A DNA stretch of 64,000 bases, taken from positions 682,001 through 746,000 of the forward strand of contig NZ_FBXK01000005.1 of NCBI RefSeq assembly GCF_900013425.1. Direction: 5' to 3'. Below the pieces are notes generated by a model. That model had not been told where the DNA came from. It was given only the letters and a program-made list of their open reading frames with translations, and made no database searches. Within the stretch, counting starts at the first letter, position 1. Each line of letters opens with the position of its first letter. Source of the stretch: Sphingobium sp. Z007. Its GTDB lineage: Bacteria > Pseudomonadota > Alphaproteobacteria > Sphingomonadales > Sphingomonadaceae. Positions 57,253-64,000 of the stretch are shown piece by piece. Made by a program: the position numbers and the translations under genes.

Positions 57253-59582
57253 TGGGCAGGATCGATTACTGGCTGGCGGATGCGCGGCGGGGGCAGGAGA
57301 CGCGCTGGATCAAGCGCTTTGCCGCTACGCATTGGACCGTCAATTTTCCGCGGCCGATGATGGCGAGCGTGGTGACGAGCGCGCCCGACGCATTGCGCGT
57401 GGATGCGGTGTTTTACGGGTCGGGCGATCTGGCCGGGCTGATCTGGGAAGCGGCGGACCAGTGGAGCCATCCTCTGCTGGCCTATGACACGGATCGGGAT
57501 TTTCGGGATTGCGTGCTGTCGTTCCGGTGGCGCAGCGGCGGCGTGCGGAGGCTGGACGAGACGCATGGGCCGACGCTGACGATCGAGGGGCGGGATCAGG
57601 ACGGCCATCCGCGCGCCTGGTATGTGCGGTTGTGGAACTATGCCAGTGGTGGGCCGGAAGATGCTGTCATCACATTGGATTTTTCCGATCTGGTTGGTGG
57701 CTACGACCTGCCGGAGGATGACGATCCGGTCTGGGCGGGCGATGTCGATCGGATGTTCATTTCGCTGGTGCCGCCCGGCTATGACGAGGGCGACACGCCG
57801 TTTGCCGCGGCGGTCGAAGGATGGGCGGAACTGAGCGCGATCGCCTGTGACGGGGCGGGATCGATGCTGACGATCGGCGATGTCATGCTGCCCGAACATG
57901 GGCTGTCGATGGCGACCGGCTATGACGATTGTTTCAACCAGACGCCGGAGCGTGTCGTCGCGGCGATCCAGGCGCTGGGCTATCGCGGGGCGGTCAACCA
58001 TTATGTGGGCATGAGCCATTATTTCCGGCTCGAACGGGTGGGCGAGGGCCTTTACGTCAGCCTAGCGGGCGGGGTGTTGAATGCGCCGTGCGCGGCCTGG
58101 CACCGGGACTTTGCGGCGCGGGCGAAGGCATTGGGGTTCGGCGTCATCTGGTCGCTATCCTATGAATTGTTCGACGCGCATTGCTGGAACGACTGGAAGC
58201 AGCGGGCGGAGAATGGCGATCCGGCGCTCACCGGATGGGTGCCGCCATCGACTTTGCTGTCGCCGGCGCATGGCGGGGCGATGGGTTATCTGCAGCAGGT
58301 GGCCGGGGCCTTTGTTTCCATTGGGTTGGAGGCGGGGTTGCCGATCCTGTTTCAGGTCGGGGAGCCGTGGTGGTGGGTGATGCCCGCAGATGGCCGTATC
58401 TGTTTGTACGATGATGCGGCGCGGGCGGCGTTGGGTGGCAGTCCGGTGTCGATCCCCGATGTGCGGGGCGCTCTGGACGGGGCGCAATGCGCGTTGCTGG
58501 ATGCGGCGGGGGCTTTGCTGGCGGCGTCGACGGCCGCGCTGTGCGCGGCGGTGAAGGCGCTCGCGCCGGGGGCGGTGACGCATTTGCTGGCCTATCTGCC
58601 GACCATATTGGACCCGCGCGCGCCGGAGGCCAAGCGGGCGAATATGCCGGTGGGGTGGGCCGCTCCGGCGTTCGACGTGCTGCAACTGGAGGATTATGAT
58701 TGGGTGACCGAGGGGCGGCCGGGGCTGACCGCGCGGGGCGTGGAACTGGCGACGGCGCGGCTGGGCTATCCGATCGCAGAGCAGCATTATTTTTCGGGCT
58801 TCGTGCTGTTGCCGAGCCAAGCGGGGCAATGGCGGCGGATCGCCGCGGCGGCACAGGCGTCGGTGGCGCGTGGGACGGCGCAGACATTCGTCTGGGCGCT
58901 GCCGCAAGTGTGTCGCGACGGGTTTACCTACTTCAGCATCGATGGGGAGGATGATATGCAAGCCTTTGACGATATTATCTTTCCGCTGGCGATTGGGCGG
59001 GAGGCAAGCCTGTCGCCAGCTTTTTCGACGCAGATCGTGGAAAGCCCGTCGGGCCATGAGCGCCGCAGCAGCGACTGGGCGGATGCGCGGCTGTCGTTCG
59101 ACGCCGGGCCGGGGGTAAGGTCCGAAGCGGACATTGCAACGCTGATCGCTTTCTTTCGCGCGCGCAGGGGGGCGGCGCGCGGGTTCCGTTTCACCGATCC
59201 TTATGATGACCGTAGCGGCGCGCCGGCCGTCGCGCCTTCGCCGATCGACCAGCGGCTGGGGATTGGCGACGGGGTGCGGGCGACGTTCCAGCTGATGCGC
59301 TATTATGGCGTGGGCGAGGAGGCGCAGGCGCGGATCATCACCCGGCCGGTGGCGGGGAGCATAAGGGTGGCGGCCGACGGGGTCGAATTGACCGAGGGTT
59401 GGAGCCATGCCGGGCTGGGTATGATTGCGTTCGACGTGGCGCCGGGCGCGGGCGTGGTGCTGAGCGCGGGGTATCGGTTCGACGTGCCGGTGCGCTTTGC
59501 CGAGGACCGGCTGGACATCAACCGCGCGACCTTCGCCGCGGGCGAAGCGCCGTCGGTGCCGCTGTTGGAGATACGCGAATGA
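57252..59582 (+). CDS. DUF2460 distal tail protein with large N-terminal extension (gp12-like)
   Basis: 776-aa protein in two parts. Residues 1 to about 565 are an enzyme-like region with an N-terminal beta part (MGRIDYWLADARRGQETRWI) and a segment resembling a TIM-barrel glycosidase (HRDFAARAKALGFGVIWSLS, then LPILFQVGEPWWWVMPADGR). From residue 569 a complete DUF2460/gp12 distal tail module starts with MQAFDDIIFPLAIGREASLS and RSSDWADARLSFDAG. An in-frame ATG at that point (58956) has GGGGAGG five bases before it, so a separate 208-aa gp12 could also be made. GTA gp12 in Rhodobacter has no such extension. Confidence 0.85.
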   Translation: MGRIDYWLADARRGQETRWIKRFAATHWTVNFPRPMMASVVTSAPDALRVDAVFYGSGDLAGLIWEAADQWSHPLLAYDTDRDFRDCVLSFRWRSGGVRRLDETHGPTLTIEGRDQDGHPRAWYVRLWNYASGGPEDAVITLDFSDLVGGYDLPEDDDPVWAGDVDRMFISLVPPGYDEGDTPFAAAVEGWAELSAIACDGAGSMLTIGDVMLPEHGLSMATGYDDCFNQTPERVVAAIQALGYRGAVNHYVGMSHYFRLERVGEGLYVSLAGGVLNAPCAAWHRDFAARAKALGFGVIWSLSYELFDAHCWNDWKQRAENGDPALTGWVPPSTLLSPAHGGAMGYLQQVAGAFVSIGLEAGLPILFQVGEPWWWVMPADGRICLYDDAARAALGGSPVSIPDVRGALDGAQCALLDAAGALLAASTAALCAAVKALAPGAVTHLLAYLPTILDPRAPEAKRANMPVGWAAPAFDVLQLEDYDWVTEGRPGLTARGVELATARLGYPIAEQHYFSGFVLLPSQAGQWRRIAAAAQASVARGTAQTFVWALPQVCRDGFTYFSIDGEDDMQAFDDIIFPLAIGREASLSPAFSTQIVESPSGHERRSSDWADARLSFDAGPGVRSEADIATLIAFFRARRGAARGFRFTDPYDDRSGAPAVAPSPIDQRLGIGDGVRATFQLMRYYGVGEEAQARIITRPVAGSIRVAADGVELTEGWSHAGLGMIAFDVAPGAGVVLSAGYRFDVPVRFAEDRLDINRATFAAGEAPSVPLLEIRE
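58940..58958 (+). promoter_or_regulatory. possible internal translation start of gp12 module
   Basis: GGGGAGG followed by five bases and ATG, in frame and exactly at the beginning of the DUF2460 module of the long gene. It would give a 208-aa product of the size expected for a free-standing distal tail protein. Inferred from sequence only. Confidence 0.45.
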
Positions 59583-60409
59583 GCGGCGTTATAATGAGTG
59601 ATGGGGAGAGGCTGGACGCGCCGCTCAATACGCTGGCCTTTTGCTGGCGGATCGAGCGACGGGACGGGGTGACGATTGGACTGACCAGCCATGATCGGGA
59701 TTTGGACATCGGCGGGCTGACCTATCGCGCCGCGCCGGGGATGACGCCGTCGGCGGTGCGCAGCGGGATCGGGCTGGACGGTGAGGATAGCGACGTGGCG
59801 GGCGCGCTGTCGAGCGATGCGATCGGCGAGGCGGACCTGATGGCCGGGCGCTGGGACGGAGCGGCGCTGGAGTTGCGGCTGACGCAATGGGAGGAACCGG
59901 GCGCGTTGTGGCTGATGCTGGCGCGGGGCGAAATCGGCGCGGTAGCGCGCAAGGGCGGGGCGTTTACCGCCGAACTGCTGGGCGCGGCGGCGGTGCTGAG
60001 CGGGCCGGTGGCGCCATCGACCTCGCCCGATTGCCGGGCGCGGCTGGGCGACGGGGCGTGCCGGGTCGATATGGCGGGGCGGCGCAAGATCGTGACGGTG
60101 AGCGCTATAGATGATGTGGATGTGGCGATCGGTGGGCTGGTGGCGGGGGTTTATGCCTTTGGGACGTTGCGTTGGTTGAGCGGGGCCAATGCCGGACTGA
60201 CGCAGGCGGTGATCGACAATGGTACGGACGGGGTGATGCTGGCCGATGCGCCGTCCTTTGCGGTGACGGCGGGGACGTTGGCGTTGTTGACGCAAGGGTG
60301 CGACCGGCAATTGACGACCTGTGCGGCGCGTTTCGGCAACGCGGTCAATTTCCGCGGGGAGCCTTATCTGCCGGGCATGGACTTGCTGACCCGTTATCCG
60401 GGCGCATGA
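59579..60409 (+). CDS. GTA hub protein (gp13-like)
   Basis: 276-aa protein of the DUF2163 / GTA gp13 family. LNTLAFCWRIERRDGVTIGL and TSHDRDLDIGGLTYRAAPGM open the protein; the C-terminal part has four cysteines in SPDCRARLGDGACRVD and TQGCDRQLTTCAARFGN. Published structures of the Rhodobacter GTA describe an iron-sulfur cluster in the hub, as I recall; these cysteines fit that. It joins the distal tail ring to the tip. Four-base overlaps with both neighbours. Confidence 0.92.
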   Translation: MSGVIMSDGERLDAPLNTLAFCWRIERRDGVTIGLTSHDRDLDIGGLTYRAAPGMTPSAVRSGIGLDGEDSDVAGALSSDAIGEADLMAGRWDGAALELRLTQWEEPGALWLMLARGEIGAVARKGGAFTAELLGAAAVLSGPVAPSTSPDCRARLGDGACRVDMAGRRKIVTVSAIDDVDVAIGGLVAGVYAFGTLRWLSGANAGLTQAVIDNGTDGVMLADAPSFAVTAGTLALLTQGCDRQLTTCAARFGNAVNFRGEPYLPGMDLLTRYPGA

Positions 60410-60771
60410 GCGCGGTGGTCGGGCGCGCGCGGGCATTGGTCGGCGTGCCGTTTCGGCTGCATGGGCGTAGCGCTGCCGGGCTGGATTGCGTCGGGCTGGC
60501 GGCGCTGGCGATGGGGCGAGAGGCGCATTGCGCTTATGGGCTCCGGAGCGGCGACTTTGGGCGCGCGGAGCAATGGCTGTTGGCGGCGGGATTGCGTCCG
60601 GTGGAGATCGGACAACCGGGCGATCTGGCGCTAGTGCGGCCGGGGCCGTTGCAGCTGCATCTGATGATCGGGACGGGGGCGGGGTTCATCCACGCCCATG
60701 CGGGGATCGGGCGCGTGGTGGAGATGCCGGGGGTGTCGCCCTGGCCGGTGATCGGTTGGTGGACCTTATAA
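60406..60771 (+). CDS. NlpC/P60 peptidase (GTA gp14-like)
   Basis: 121-aa cysteine peptidase. The catalytic Cys is in HGRSAAGLDCVGLAALAM near 19-36, the His in GPLQLHLMIGTG near 82-93, and the third polar residue in HAHAGIGRVVEM. It would cut peptidoglycan peptides when the tail meets the recipient wall. The start overlaps the hub stop by 4 bp. Confidence 0.92.
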   Translation: MSAVVGRARALVGVPFRLHGRSAAGLDCVGLAALAMGREAHCAYGLRSGDFGRAEQWLLAAGLRPVEIGQPGDLALVRPGPLQLHLMIGTGAGFIHAHAGIGRVVEMPGVSPWPVIGWWTL

Positions 60772-60793
60772 TAGTGCATTTAAGGAGAAACTT

Positions 60794-62989
60794 ATGGCGA
60801 CGGTGGTGCTGACGGCGGTGGGGACCGTGCTGGGCGGGCCGATCGGCGCTGCGATCGGCGCGGTGATCGGCAATGTCATCGACAATCAGGTCTTGTTCAA
60901 GCCGAAGGGACGCGAGGGTGCGCGATTGGCCGACCTGCAAGTGCAGACGTCGAGCTATGGCACGCAAGTTCCCAGGCTGTTCGGGACGATGCGGGTGGCG
61001 GGGACGGTGATCTGGGCCACGGACCTGAAGGAGACGAAAAGCAAGAGCGGCGGCGGCAAGGGACGGCCGAGCGTGACCAGCTATGCCTATTCGGCGAGTT
61101 TCGCGGTGGCACTGTCGGCGCGGGCGATCGGGCAGGTGCGGCGGATCTGGGCAGACGGCAATCTGCTGCGCGGGACGGCGGGGGATTTCAAGACGGAGGT
61201 GTCGGGCTTTCGCGTCCATCTAGGCGGCGAGGACCAGGCGGTCGATCCGCTGATCGCGGCGGCGGAGGGTGCGGGGCTGACCCCGGCGCATCGGGGGATC
61301 GCCTATGTGGTGTTCGAGGATCTGGCGCTGGCCGATTATGGCAATCGCATCCCGTCGCTGACGTTCGAGGTGGAGGCGGATGCCGGGCCGGTGTCGATCG
61401 GCGCGGTGGCGGCGATGTTGAGCGGGGGACGGCTGGATGGCGACGGTTTGGCCGTGGTGGATGGTTTTGCGGGGAGTGGGGCGGATGTGCGGGCGGCGAT
61501 CGCGCCTTTGGTCGAGGCGCATGGGCTGGGGTTGCGATCCGGGGTGGAGGGATTGCGATTGACGGCCTTGGGCGCTGCGGCCGGGACGATTGGCGCGGAT
61601 TGGCTGGCGCGGCGGGTGAACGGACAGGCGATCGATCCGGTCGAACGATCCGGCGCGGCGGCCGACGACGTGCCGGTGGCGCTGAGCCTGCGTCATTATG
61701 ATGCCGCGCGCGATTATCAGGCCGGGGTGCAGCGGGTCACGCGGCCGGGGCCGGGGCGGCAGGAGCAGGGGATCGAACTGCCCGCGGTGATGGCGCCAGA
61801 CTCGGCGCGGGCAATCGCAGCGGAACGACTGGGCGCGGGCTGGACCGGGCGGGCGACGATGGCGCTGCGGTGCGACTGGCGGGCGCTGGCGCTGAACCCC
61901 GGCGCGGTGGTGACGGTGGCGGATGCGCCGGGGCTGTGGCGGATCGAAGAACGGGAATGGGAGGCGATGGCGGTGCGGCTGGCGCTGCGCCGCGTGCCGG
62001 GCGCGGGCGGGGCGCTGCCGGCTGGGGCGTCTTCGGGCGCGATCGTGCGGCAGCTGGATGCGCCGCATGGCGCGACGACGCTGATGCTGGCGGACCTGCC
62101 GCAGATCCAGGACGGGGCGGCGAGCGCGCCGTTGCTGGTTGCGGCGGCGAGCGGGGGCGAAGGCTGGCGCAGCGCGGCGTTGTTCGTGATGAGCGAGAGC
62201 GGGGAGGCGGCGCCCATCGGGCGCGCCGCGCCGCGGGCGGTGATGGGGGTTACCGCTGCTGCGCTGCCGAGCGGGAGCGCGACATTGATCGATCGGCGGC
62301 ATGATGTGCTGGTGACATTGCTGGCGGCGGACATGGACCTGGGCGGGGCGGACGAGGCGGGGTTTGCGCAGGGGCGGAACCTGTGCCTGGTGGGGCGCGA
62401 GCTGGTGCAGTTCGAGACGGCGGTGCGGACCGGTCCGGCCAGCTATCGGCTGGGCGGGCTGCGCCGGGGGGTGCGCGGCACTGAATGGGCGATGGACGGG
62501 CATGGGGCGGGCGAGCCGTTCCTGCTGATCGAGGAGGAGCGGCTGGTCCAGCCGCTGGCGGCGCTGGGCACGGTGGGCGAGGTCGGTGCGACGCTGCGGC
62601 TGGCGGCGGTCGGGCTGGGCGATGTCGAGCCGGTGGACGCGACGATGACGATCAGTGGCGAGGCGCTGATGCCGCCGTCGCCGGTCCACTTGAGGGCGCG
62701 GGCGTTGGATGGCGGGCAGGCGTTCGGCTGGGTCCGGCGCAGCCGGGCGGGGTGGCGGTGGAGCAATGGCGGGGACGCGCCTTTGGGCGAGGAGGCGGAG
62801 CGCTATCGCATCACGGTGCTGGATGGCGCGCGCGTGGTGCGCAGCGCAGACAGTGGCGCGCCGGATTGGGTCTATCCGGCGGCGATGATTGCAGCGGACG
62901 GGACCGCAGGCCAGCCATTGGTTGCGGAAGTGCGTCAGTTGGGGACGTTGGCGCTGGGGCGCGCTGCGCGGATCGCGTTCACCGCCTGA
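60794..62989 (+). CDS. GTA gp15-like tail tip protein
   Basis: 731-aa protein, the tip or central fibre protein of the cluster. It begins MATVVLTAVGTVLGGPIGAA, a glycine-rich hydrophobic segment, followed by SSYGTQVPRLFGTMRVAGTV and WATDLKETKSKSGG, typical of phage tail proteins with the Phage-tail_3 fold; later come RITVLDGARVVRSADSGAPD-type fibronectin-like strands. GTA gp15 of Rhodobacter is much longer (about 1300 aa) and carries a TIM-barrel domain; that domain is not visible here. AAGGAG precedes the ATG. Confidence 0.88.
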   Translation: MATVVLTAVGTVLGGPIGAAIGAVIGNVIDNQVLFKPKGREGARLADLQVQTSSYGTQVPRLFGTMRVAGTVIWATDLKETKSKSGGGKGRPSVTSYAYSASFAVALSARAIGQVRRIWADGNLLRGTAGDFKTEVSGFRVHLGGEDQAVDPLIAAAEGAGLTPAHRGIAYVVFEDLALADYGNRIPSLTFEVEADAGPVSIGAVAAMLSGGRLDGDGLAVVDGFAGSGADVRAAIAPLVEAHGLGLRSGVEGLRLTALGAAAGTIGADWLARRVNGQAIDPVERSGAAADDVPVALSLRHYDAARDYQAGVQRVTRPGPGRQEQGIELPAVMAPDSARAIAAERLGAGWTGRATMALRCDWRALALNPGAVVTVADAPGLWRIEEREWEAMAVRLALRRVPGAGGALPAGASSGAIVRQLDAPHGATTLMLADLPQIQDGAASAPLLVAAASGGEGWRSAALFVMSESGEAAPIGRAAPRAVMGVTAAALPSGSATLIDRRHDVLVTLLAADMDLGGADEAGFAQGRNLCLVGRELVQFETAVRTGPASYRLGGLRRGVRGTEWAMDGHGAGEPFLLIEEERLVQPLAALGTVGEVGATLRLAAVGLGDVEPVDATMTISGEALMPPSPVHLRARALDGGQAFGWVRRSRAGWRWSNGGDAPLGEEAERYRITVLDGARVVRSADSGAPDWVYPAAMIAADGTAGQPLVAEVRQLGTLALGRAARIAFTA

Positions 62990-63021
62990 CGGCATCAGGA
63001 ACGAAACGAGGAGGACGAGAT

Positions 63022-63519
63022 ATGGACGAAACGCCGCGTTGGGCGCTGCCGCTGCTGTTTGCAGGACAGGCGCAGAAGGAAATCTTTCACAACGAAGCGT
63101 TGATGCTGGTCGACGCCTTGTTGCACGGGCGCGTGGAGAGCGCCGATCTGAGCGCCCCGCCGGGCGCGCCGACGGAGGGGCAATGCTGGATCGTGGCTGC
63201 CGGCGCATCGGGCGCGTGGACGGGGCAGGTGGACGCGGTGGCGCTGTGGACTGCGGGGGGATGGCGATTTATCGCGGCGCGCACGGGGTTAAGGGTTGTC
63301 GTGGCCGACCGCAATCATGCCCTTTTCTACGATGGGACAATATGGCGGGCCGATGTGATCCGCAGCGACGGCGTCTATCTGGACGAGCAGCGAGTGGTGG
63401 GAATGCGCAGGGCGGCTATCGCGACGCCGAGTGGGGGGAGCGTGATTGACGTGGAAGCCCGCTCTACGCTCGCCGACGTTCTGGCAGCCTTGCGCGGGCA
63501 TGGGCTGATTGCCAGCTAA
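63022..63519 (+). CDS. DUF2793 family protein
   Basis: 165-aa protein ending the phage-like set. WALPLLFAGQAQKEIFHNEA, then LPAPPGAPT-like APPGAPTEGQCWIVAAGASG, and WTAGGWRFIAARTGLRVVVA are the usual DUF2793 pattern; these proteins close GTA or phage tail operons in alphaproteobacteria and may attach a fibre. GAGGAGGACGAG before the ATG is a strong ribosome binding site. Function not established. Confidence 0.88.
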   Translation: MDETPRWALPLLFAGQAQKEIFHNEALMLVDALLHGRVESADLSAPPGAPTEGQCWIVAAGASGAWTGQVDAVALWTAGGWRFIAARTGLRVVVADRNHALFYDGTIWRADVIRSDGVYLDEQRVVGMRRAAIATPSGGSVIDVEARSTLADVLAALRGHGLIAS

Positions 63520-63721
63520 TATTACGGGCCTGTGCATTTCTTGTTGCAGGCGTGCGTCGTTAGTCTAGAATTCCTCCACATTAGCCTGATAAAGCTATGA
63601 AAGCCGGGTTAGTGCGTTATTTTTGCAACGGTTTCACTAATTGTGGACTTGCCATGAAACCTTCTTGCGAATACAGGGTTTCAGCAGTCCTTCGTGACAC
63701 TCTTGAAAGGGGAATTTTTAT
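63520..63721 (+). promoter_or_regulatory. upstream region of outer-membrane protein gene
   Basis: About 200 bp with lower GC than the surroundings and no gene, ending in AAAGGGGAATTTTTAT before the start codon. A long leader and a strong promoter, common for abundant outer-membrane proteins, are likely, but I could not fix the -35/-10 boxes. Confidence 0.4.
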
Positions 63722-64000
63722 ATGCGGAAGCTAGCCCTCGCGGCCGCGCTCGCCACCACCGTACTGGCCACTCCGGCCATGGCGCGTGACAATAGCTGGT
63801 ATGTCGGCGTCGACGCCGGCGTCCTGCTCGTCGAAGACCAGGATCTCACCTTCTCTGCTGTCCCTGCCGGCGGCTCGGTCGTTCCCTCGATCGACTACCA
63901 TAAGGGTTATGATTTCGACGCCAACATCGGCTATGATTTCGGCGGCTTCCGCCTGGAGGCCGAAGCGGCCTACAAGCGCGCCAAGATCGACCTCGACAAG
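63722..64000 (+). CDS. outer-membrane beta-barrel protein, partial
   Basis: N-terminal 93 codons, cut by the window end. The signal peptide MRKLALAAALATTVLATPAM is followed by ARDNSWYVGVDAGVLLVEDQ and GYDFDANIGYDFGGFRLEAE, which is the start of an OmpA-like eight-strand barrel; such proteins often continue into a peptidoglycan-binding OmpA domain, not visible here. AAGGGG lies before the ATG. Codon use is typical of a highly expressed gene (mostly C-ending). Confidence 0.85.
   Translation, partial: MRKLALAAALATTVLATPAMARDNSWYVGVDAGVLLVEDQDLTFSAVPAGGSVVPSIDYHKGYDFDANIGYDFGGFRLEAEAAYKRAKIDLDK

Noticed and set aside
61220-63208. 662-codon minus-strand frame opposite the gp15-like gene
   Set aside because: Antisense shadow that also overlaps DUF2793; composition dominated by Arg, Gln, Pro and His.
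41031-63519. Ordinary active prophage
   Set aside because: No integrase, repressor, replication, holin or endolysin genes; gene order and the gp10, gp13 and gp15-like families point to a GTA-type cluster instead.

Overview
The window is a GC-rich alphaproteobacterial chromosome segment, most likely from a sphingomonad (Sphingobium or a close relative). The reasons are the ribF-ileS-lspA and trmB-metK-lnt neighbourhoods, the DUF3035 and DUF4403 lipoproteins, many short palindromic intergenic repeats, and a gene transfer agent (GTA) type head-tail cluster ending in a DUF2793 gene. No rRNA, tRNA, CRISPR array, complete insertion sequence or integrase was recognised. The taxon is inferred from gene content, not from a marker gene search.

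Layout: 0.2-7.5 kb holds housekeeping genes on the plus strand: purE-purK (purine synthesis), folA, ribF, ileS-lspA and a small lipoprotein. 7.5-14.2 kb is mostly minus strand: a DUF4403 lipoprotein, dxs (isoprenoids), a Zur-like regulator, a DUF423 membrane protein, a KefB/C-type antiporter and a NifU-like protein. 14.4-18.4 kb has a DUF188 protein, a BaiN/HI0933-type flavoprotein and a LytS/LytTR two-component pair. 18.5-21.7 kb is a decaying stretch with small unknown genes, a frameshifted ModE-like regulator and a multiply broken TonB-dependent receptor.

From about 21.8 to 32.6 kb lies an accessory block bounded by a 13-bp direct repeat. It contains two LysR regulators, one AraC regulator, five short-chain dehydrogenases, two NTF2-like proteins, a GlcG/HbpS-like protein, a VOC protein, a YgiN-type monooxygenase and a 3-methyladenine glycosylase. 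Each LysR gene is divergent from a small operon, so the block looks like a set of separately regulated redox or detoxification modules. 32.6-38.1 kb returns to housekeeping genes (trmB, metK, lnt, a YqaA-like membrane protein, a GNAT), and a 69-bp intergenic repeat sits in frame inside lnt.

From 41.0 to 63.5 kb a GTA-like set runs on the plus strand in the canonical order: small terminase-like, large terminase, portal, prohead protease, capsid, head-tail adaptors, tail tube, two tail chaperones, a short tape measure, distal tail (fused to a large N-terminal region), hub, NlpC/P60 peptidase, a gp15-like tip protein and DUF2793. There is no integrase, repressor or lysis gene. Unlike the compact cluster of Rhodobacter, it is interrupted by cellular genes (M28 peptidase, nitroreductase, PhyH dioxygenase, secreted proteins), and copies of one palindromic repeat family sit at many of the junctions. 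One copy has itself been interrupted by a 142-bp palindromic element flanked by TA, which looks like an IS630/mariner-type MITE. The window ends inside an outer-membrane beta-barrel gene.
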